A stretch of 37,848 nt of DNA from an uncultured Bacteroidia bacterium (GTDB lineage Bacteria > Bacteroidota > Bacteroidia > Bacteroidales > UBA932). The translations under genes were made by a program, and so were the position numbers. The notes beneath the pieces are model-generated. The model did no database searches. It saw only the letters and a list, made by a program, of their open reading frames with translations, and was not told where the DNA came from. Of the stretch, positions 34,093 to 37,848 are shown piece by piece. The DNA is taken from NCBI GenBank assembly GCA_902789445.1, contig CADAOB010000014.1, positions 5,756 to 43,603 on the forward strand, read 5' to 3'. The stretch's first letter is position 1. Each line of letters starts with the position of its first letter.

Positions 34093-34875
34093 ATGGAAAA
34101 CCTGCACGGAAAAACCGTCCTGATCACCGGTGCCAGTTCCGGCATCGGCGCCGCCCTGGCCCGGGAATTCGCCCGGCGGGGCGCCTCGCTCATCCTGCTG
34201 GCGCGCAACCGGCAGCGGCTGGAAGCCGTCCGCGACAGCTGCGCCGCATGCGGAGCCGGAGCCATCCGGCTGGTGGAAGCAGACACCACCGACTATGCCG
34301 CCATCGACGCCTTCGCCCCGACGGTGGAAGGCTGCCTGGACTACCTCGTCCTCAACGCGGGAATCTCCCAGCGCTCCCTGGCCGTCGAGACCGGCGAAGC
34401 GGTGGACCGCCGCGTGATGGAAGTTGACTTTTTTGCGCCGGTCCGCCTGACCAAGGCACTCTATGCCGCCGGAAAATGGGACCGGCACACGCATATCGCC
34501 GCCACATCCTCCATCTCCGGCCTGTTCGGATTCCCCCAGCGCTCAGCCTACTGCGCCGCCAAGCATGCCCTCAAGGGCTTCTTCGAAGCGCTTCAGCTCG
34601 AAATGGACATGAAGGTCACGCTGCTCTTCCCGGGCCGCATCAACACGCCCATCAGCCTCAGTGCCCTGGAAGCCGACGGCAGCGCCCACGGCAAAATGGA
34701 CCCCGGCCAGGCCGGCGGAATGGACGCAGACGCCTGTGCGCGCAAATGCGTCCGCGGCATCCTCCGGGGCAAGCGGCAGGTCCGCGTGGGCGGCAAGGAG
34801 ATGATTTCCTGCTTCATCTACAAATGGTTTCCCGGAATTTTCTTTAAATTTGCAGGAAAGGCTTCCGCCGTTTAA
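34093..34875 (+). CDS. Short-chain dehydrogenase/reductase
   Basis: A classical SDR of 260 aa: nucleotide motif TGASSGIG (12-19), NAG (88-90), catalytic Ser near 139-140 and Tyr153-x3-Lys157 in YCAAK. An Arg cluster after the second strand (LARNRQRLE) suggests NADPH preference. The C-terminal KWFPGIFFKFAGK segment is hydrophobic/basic and may touch the membrane, as in DHRS7-like lipid-active members. It is six bases downstream of the M14 gene in the same operon. Substrate unknown. Confidence 0.88.
   Translation: MENLHGKTVLITGASSGIGAALAREFARRGASLILLARNRQRLEAVRDSCAACGAGAIRLVEADTTDYAAIDAFAPTVEGCLDYLVLNAGISQRSLAVETGEAVDRRVMEVDFFAPVRLTKALYAAGKWDRHTHIAATSSISGLFGFPQRSAYCAAKHALKGFFEALQLEMDMKVTLLFPGRINTPISLSALEADGSAHGKMDPGQAGGMDADACARKCVRGILRGKRQVRVGGKEMISCFIYKWFPGIFFKFAGKASAV
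34845..34852 (+). promoter_or_regulatory. -7 element inside the SDR 3' end, for the plug-domain gene
   Basis: TAAATTTG matches the consensus within the last codons of the SDR gene; predicted start near 34856, 5' UTR about 39 bases before the ATG at 34895. Confidence 0.45.
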
Positions 34876-34894
34876 CCCTTAACACTGACGAACC

Positions 34895-35434
34895 ATGAAA
34901 CGATTTCTGCTCATCCCCGTCCTGATGCTGGCCCTCGGCAGCTGCGGTTCCCACAAGAACATCAGCGTCCCCGCCGAAGAAAAACCGCTGCTGACAGACG
35001 GTTACATCGATATCCACCCCGATTCGAAGACCAACGCCATCCAGCACGTCGAAATGAAAGACACGGAGAAAGTGTCTTACCGCAACTTCCAGGACTATCT
35101 GCAATCCCACGTTTCCGGCGTGGACATCACCGCTTCGGGCGGCATCGTCATCCGCGGAATGGGAACCTTCAACGGCTCCTCCGACCCGCTGGTCCTGATG
35201 GACGGTACCGAGATCCAGGACCTCGATTCCATCAACCCCTACGACATCCACTCCATCGACGTGATCAAGGACGGCGGAACGGCTGCCTACGGACTGCGGG
35301 GCGCAAACGGCGTCATCCTGATCACTTCGGAAAGCGCCTACCAGCTCAAGAAGGCCGAACGGGAGGCCCGGCAGCGCGAAAAAGAAGCAGCACGCGCCGC
35401 AAAAGCCGCCAAAAAGGCCGCCAAGAAAAAATAA
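34895..35434 (+). CDS. Stand-alone TonB-dependent receptor plug-domain lipoprotein
   Basis: The 179-aa product has a lipoprotein signal (MKRFLLIPVLMLALGSC, Cys17). Residues about 60-148 form a SusC-type plug: YRNFQDYLQSHVSGVDI, IVIRGMGTFNGSSDPLVLMDG, INPYDIHSIDVIKDGGTAAYGLRGANGVILITS. No beta-barrel follows; instead there is a charged Lys/Ala/Glu helix (about 152-179, KKAEREARQREKEAARAAKAAKKAAKKK). The reading frame is closed by a normal stop, and the next sequence is a tRNA promoter, so truncation at the 3' end would have to be old. As a membrane-anchored plug with a basic tail it could act as a periplasmic decoy, a partner of a barrel encoded elsewhere, or a peptidoglycan-contact protein. 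Function unknown. Confidence 0.85.
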   Translation: MKRFLLIPVLMLALGSCGSHKNISVPAEEKPLLTDGYIDIHPDSKTNAIQHVEMKDTEKVSYRNFQDYLQSHVSGVDITASGGIVIRGMGTFNGSSDPLVLMDGTEIQDLDSINPYDIHSIDVIKDGGTAAYGLRGANGVILITSESAYQLKKAEREARQREKEAARAAKAAKKAAKKK

Positions 35435-35445
35435 GCGCAGGAAAT

Positions 35446-35476
35446 TTTGTCGGATTGAGAAAAATCGCTACATTTG
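35446..35476 (+). promoter_or_regulatory. -33/-7 promoter of the tRNA genes
   Basis: TTTG at 35446-35449 and TACATTTG at 35469-35476 are separated by 19 bases, the full Bacteroidetes consensus arrangement. Predicted start near 35480, seven bases before the mature 5' end of tRNA-Pro. Confidence 0.75.
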
Positions 35477-35486
35477 CGGTCCACTT

Positions 35487-35562
35487 CTGGATGTGGCGCA
35501 GTTGGTAGCGCACCTGGTTAGGGACCAGGAGGTCGCTGGTTCAAGTCCAGTCATCCAGACCA
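35487..35562 (+). tRNA. tRNA-Pro, anticodon AGG
   Basis: The 76-base gene folds perfectly: acceptor CTGGATG/CATCCAG, D stem GCGC/GCGC, anticodon stem CCTGG/CCAGG with loop TTAGGGA, T stem GCTGG/CCAGT with TTCAAGT loop, A73 and encoded CCA. The anticodon at 35520-35522 is AGG, read as Pro. C1-G72, A73, G35-G36 and G37 agree with bacterial tRNA-Pro identity. A34 is unusual in bacteria, where a wobble A (inosine) is normally confined to tRNA-Arg(ACG). Related tRNA-Pro genes would be expected to carry TGG or GGG. Confidence 0.93.
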
Positions 35563-35564
35563 TC

Positions 35565-35598
35565 AAGCATGGCGGCCCTTCGCCGACATGCTTTTTTT
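35565..35598 (+). terminator. Terminator-like hairpin between the two tRNA genes
   Basis: AAGCATG (35565-35571) pairs with CATGCTT (35587-35593), with an inner GGCG/CGCC stem, followed by seven T (35592-35598). It ends four bases before tRNA-Ser. The last eight bases plus G (TTTTTTTG, 35592-35599) are also one mismatch from a -7 box positioned to start at the tRNA-Ser 5' end. Confidence 0.75.
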
Positions 35599-35602
35599 GA
35601 AA

Positions 35603-35689
35603 GGTGAGTTGTCCGAGTGGTTGAAGGAGCCTGCCTCGAAAACAGGTGTGCGGGTGACCGTACCGGGGGTTCGAATCCCTCACTCACCG
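35603..35689 (+). tRNA. tRNA-Ser, anticodon CGA
   Basis: Class II tRNA with a long variable arm. Acceptor stem GGTGAGT/ACTCACC, anticodon loop CTCGAAA (CGA, reading UCG), T loop TTCGAAT, discriminator G73 as required for serine. The top of the anticodon stem has a C-A mismatch (C31-A39). CCA is not encoded: the bases after G73 are CAA, so the end must be added by the CCA-adding enzyme, unlike the neighbouring tRNA-Pro. Confidence 0.95.
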
Positions 35690-35696
35690 CAAAGCA

Positions 35697-35812
35697 GAAT
35701 GGCATCGCAGCGCAGCTGCGGTGCTTTTTTGATGTCCGGCCGTTGCAAGCTTGCTTGCATAAGGACGGACATCGGAAAAGCACAGGAGGGCCGTAGGCCC
35801 GGGATGCCATTC
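35697..35812. repeat. 116-bp palindromic element foldable as a four-way junction
   Basis: Outer stem P1: GAATGGCATC (35697-35706) with GATGCCATTC (35803-35812), 10 bp. Inside are three arms: P2 GCAGC-GCA-GCTGC (35707-35719); P3, 18 bp with 16 Watson-Crick and two G-T pairs, 35721-35738 with 35766-35783, carrying an apical hairpin TGCAAGC-TT-GCTTGCA (35744-35759); and P4 GGGCC-GTA-GGCCC (35788-35800). It begins eight bases after tRNA-Ser. It could be a structured RNA, a cruciform, or a tRNA-linked mobile or recombination sequence. Confidence 0.75.
35702..35730 (+). terminator. Terminator of tRNA-Ser
   Basis: GCATCGCAGC (35702-35711) pairs with GCTGCGGTGC (35715-35724) with one G-T, loop GCA, then six T. 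It uses bases that also belong to stems P1, P2 and P3 of the four-way-junction element, so the two folds exclude each other. Confidence 0.8.
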
Positions 35813-36016
35813 AATCCTTTGCAAGGGCCCCTCCGGCGAGGAGCCAGGGATGTCGCGCCCTGCGCGACAATCCCGCCCCGCTTGTTTGATCCCACCCGCC
35901 ACGACACAAAGAAAAAGTCTGGGTACAAGCTCCCGTGCTTTCTAACCGATGCACATTCTATGTTTCTTTCCCGCAAAGAATTCGTATATTTGGTTCCCGA
36001 ATACTGACTCTTTCTT
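35813..36016. other. 204-bp intergenic region after the palindromic element
   Basis: No gene is visible. It contains a CCTTTGCAAGG palindrome (35817-35827), a strong hairpin at 35847-35874 (GGGA plus TGTCGCGC pairing with GCGCGACA plus TCCC, with one bulged A), and then about 100 bases of plain sequence leading to the -7 box of the next gene. Confidence 0.6.
35985..35992 (+). promoter_or_regulatory. -7 element of the C_GCAxxG_C_C gene
   Basis: TATATTTG matches the consensus; predicted start near 35996, 5' UTR about 20 bases before the ATG at 36017. A TTTC at 35963-35966 may serve as a weak -33 element (18-base spacing). Confidence 0.6.
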
Positions 36017-36439
36017 ATGGAATCTCGCAAACACCTCGCAGCCGGGAAGAAACGCTGCAACTCACATAACTGCGCCCAGGCGGTCGTATGCACCTATTGT
36101 GACCTTGTAGGCCTTCCGGAGCAAACCGCCCTGGACATCGCCGGAGCCTTTGGTATCGGGATGGGCAATATGGAAGGCACCTGTGGCGCCCTTGTCGGTG
36201 CCGGCATGATCGTCGGCCTGCTGAGCAAGGACAGTACCCTCGCCCGCTCCCGGATGAAGCAGATCATGACGAAGTTCCAGGAACGGAACGGCGCCACCCG
36301 GTGCAAGCTCCTGAAGGGCGTCGGGACCGGTCAGCCCCTTCGTGACTGCCCGGACTGCGTCGCAGATGCTTCCGAGTTCCTGGAAGAAATACTGGAGAAT
36401 AATGGGAAAGGACCTCTCGTCCCGTGTCGTGCGCATTGA
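36017..36439 (+). CDS. C_GCAxxG_C_C family putative redox protein
   Basis: The 140-aa product has the cysteine pattern of this small family: Cys14, Cys19 (NCAQAV), Cys25, Cys28, Cys56 in GTCGALVGAG, Cys96, and the Cys111-x2-Cys114 pair (CPDC). Such proteins are predicted redox or metal/cluster proteins of unknown role, common in anaerobes. There is no signal peptide. The stop lies 38 bases inside the truncated hydrolase gene that follows; the final residues KGPLVPCRAH may reflect a rearranged 3' end. Confidence 0.85.
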   Translation: MESRKHLAAGKKRCNSHNCAQAVVCTYCDLVGLPEQTALDIAGAFGIGMGNMEGTCGALVGAGMIVGLLSKDSTLARSRMKQIMTKFQERNGATRCKLLKGVGTGQPLRDCPDCVADASEFLEEILENNGKGPLVPCRAH

Positions 36440-37043
36440 CACGCAGGCGGGGAAGATGCGCATGCGGGTCCTTCAGCCCAAGGAAGCGGACATCCCCGTC
36501 CCGGGCATCCTCTGGATCCATGGAGGCGGGTATATGCTCGGCGGGGCCTATATGGTGGACATGTCCTGCGGGAAGATGCTGGCCGAGGAGTACGGCGCCG
36601 TCGTCGTTTGCCCCAATTACCGTCTGGCCGGAACAGCTCCTTACCCTGCCGCCTTGGAAGACTGCTACGCTGCGCTGGCGTGGATGTATGCGCATGCCGA
36701 TGAGCTTGGCGTTGACCGGGGCCGGATCGTCGTCGGGGGCGAGAGTGCCGGAGGCGGGCTCACGGCGGCCGTATGCCTGTACGCCCGCGACAAGGGAGAG
36801 GTTCCCGTCACCCTGCAGCTGCCCCTCTACCCGATGCTGGACAGTGAGGACACAGCCTCCTCGGCTGATAATCACGGGAAGGTCTGGAACACCCGGCGGA
36901 ACCACTGGGGCTGGAAGCACTACCTGGGGGATCTCTACGGGACGGATGAGGTCAGCAAGTACGCCTCCCCCGCCCGGGAGACGGACTCTTCCGGCATTCC
37001 GCATAAGCGGGCTTGTTCTCCAGCTGGCGATGTTCCATCATAA
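36402..37043 (+). pseudogene. Truncated alpha/beta hydrolase (HSL-type esterase/lipase)
   Basis: From ATG 36402 the frame encodes MGKDLSSRVVRIDTQAGKMRMR, then oxyanion motif HGGGY (40-44) and nucleophile GESAGG (Ser115), typical of the hormone-sensitive-lipase family. Homology runs to KYASPARETDSSGIP and breaks near 37002. Thirteen unrelated residues follow to a stop at 37043. The catalytic Asp and His, and about 90-100 residues of a normal 300-aa enzyme, are missing. The break leads almost directly into an aldo/keto reductase fragment, indicating a deletion. Its start overlaps the preceding gene by 38 bases. Confidence 0.8.
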
Positions 37044-37072
37044 GGATGCTGACAAAGAGGAAAAGAGCCGTC

Positions 37073-37366
37073 ATGGCGACAGGGGCCAGTGATGGTATCG
37101 TCAAGAACGAGAAGCTCGCCGCCATTGGTGCAAAATACGGCAAGAGTGCCGCCCAGGTGGCGCTTCGCTGCCTCACCCAGCGCGGCATCGTCGCCATCCC
37201 CAAGTCCTCGCACAAGGAGCGGATGGAGCAGAACCTTAATGTACTGGACTTTACCCTCACCGCCGAGGAAATGGCTGCAATTGCCGCTCTCAATGAACAC
37301 GACAGCGGCCTTGTCAACTTCGGGGATCCCCAGTTTGTGAAGTACCTGATTGAGAACTACGGCTAA
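37073..37366 (+). pseudogene. Aldo/keto reductase C-terminal remnant
   Basis: The frame encodes the last third of an aldo/keto reductase: KNEKLAAIGAKYGKSAAQVALRC, RGIVAIPKSSHKERMEQNLNVLDFTLTAEEM and a natural C-terminus. The N-terminal barrel strands, catalytic Tyr and Lys are absent. Upstream sequence (from about 37002 to 37090) matches neither this family nor the hydrolase. Any Met at 37013 or 37073 would give a short, surely inactive protein. Confidence 0.8.
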
Positions 37367-37803
37367 TACCAGTCGTGTTTTTCATTGCGGTTGAGCGAAG
37401 CAATCCTGTCCATCTCGTCATCGGTCAGTTCAAAATCGAAGATGTCGTGGTTCTCGGCGATATGGGCGGGATTACTGGATCCTTGAGCAGTTCTCCCTGA
37501 AAGCCGCGCCCTCCGAGCGGGTACCACGCCTGCACGACGATATCATTCTTGAGAATGAAGTCAACGTTTGTGCCCGGATGATGCAGGAGCATGATGTCTA
37601 TATAGCCGATGTCCAGCTTGGAAAGCGCCAGTTCGATGGCTTCCTCCCAGTGTCTCTTTTTTCAATGCGACGAAAACACTGTCAGAATCCTTGTCGATTT
37701 CCATGTGACTACCCTGGCGAGGGACACGTGCACCGCCCTTTCTTTGGCTACAGGCAGTAAAGCAAATGAGGGTTACTGCCATCAAAAACATTGCTTTTCT
37801 CAT
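37363..37803 (-). pseudogene. Second aldo/keto reductase remnant with lipoprotein-type signal
   Basis: On the minus strand the sequence starts with an intact lipoprotein signal (MRKAMFLMAVTLICFTACSQ, 37803 down). After about 50 residues a frame change is needed to read HWEEAIELALSKLDIGYIDI and MLLHHPG of an aldo/keto reductase, then NDIVVQAWYPLGGRGFQGE. A second frame change gives IFDFELTDDEMDRIASLNRN and the natural end EKHDWY with a stop at 37363-37365. At least two internal segments are missing. The stop overlaps the stop of the plus-strand remnant by four bases. Confidence 0.75.
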
Positions 37804-37848
37804 ATTGTCCGGAGTGTTTCGTGCAGGGCACTGGTCTCTGCCAAGACC

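Noticed and set aside
35588-36007. 139-codon open frame across tRNA-Ser and the following region
   Set aside because: It translates a tRNA and palindromic DNA and has no protein-like features.

Overview
The window reads as chromosomal DNA of a GC-rich member of the Bacteroidota, most likely order Bacteroidales and probably an uncultured gut or rumen lineage. This rests on gene content (Na+-NQR operon, DUF4290-FtsK-LolA-like operon, a Bacteroidetes-type P5C dehydrogenase, a SusC-type plug domain, a fimbrillin-like lipoprotein) and on promoters: TAnnTTTG -7 boxes, typical of the Bacteroidetes primary sigma factor, lie just upstream of many starts, and Shine-Dalgarno sequences are not prominent. 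The genus cannot be fixed from the sequence. Coding density is very high and many neighbours overlap by a few bases.

Layout. 68-6019 (minus): the six-gene Na+-translocating NADH:quinone reductase operon nqrABCDEF with promoter and UUCG-loop terminator; its NqrC carries an unusual Cys/His-rich tail. 6111-8663 (plus): a UvrD/PcrA helicase. 8664-9140: no convincing gene, but nested inverted repeats, tandem repeats, hairpins and a possible 15-codon leader. 9172-12346 (plus): a 53-aa peptide, a fimbrillin-like surface lipoprotein and a membrane-spanning Kelch/AraC regulator. 12361-16139 (minus): M14 carboxypeptidase and RNA m5C methyltransferase, sharing an ATGA overlap. 16183-16659: NUDIX hydrolase. 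16640-20263 (minus): DUF4290, FtsK and a LolA-like protein. 20337-21729: rfbD and rfbC for dTDP-rhamnose, tail to tail. 21805-27670: a 1082-aa fused iron-sulfur flavoprotein, an EamA exporter and P5C dehydrogenase, together suggesting proline or hydroxyproline oxidation. 27764-28378: deoxynucleoside kinase. 28409-30322 (minus): a DPP-IV-like S9 peptidase.

30453-34875 (plus) is a tight envelope/lipid operon: CDP-alcohol phosphotransferase, GtrA-like protein, lysophospholipid acyltransferase-like protein, M14 lipoprotein and a short-chain dehydrogenase. It is followed by a stand-alone TonB-plug lipoprotein. 35487-35689 holds tRNA-Pro with an AGG anticodon and tRNA-Ser(CGA), each with a terminator-like hairpin. 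Immediately downstream lies a 116-bp element able to fold as a four-way junction. From 36017 to the right edge there is one intact small redox protein of the C_GCAxxG_C_C type and then decayed genes: a truncated alpha/beta hydrolase and two convergent aldo/keto reductase remnants. The tRNA locus may mark the edge of a variable island.

The observations most worth a second look are the NqrC metal-binding tail, the single-chain flavoprotein beside P5C dehydrogenase, the four-way-junction element, the A34 tRNA-Pro, and the peptide/fimbrillin/Kelch-AraC module.
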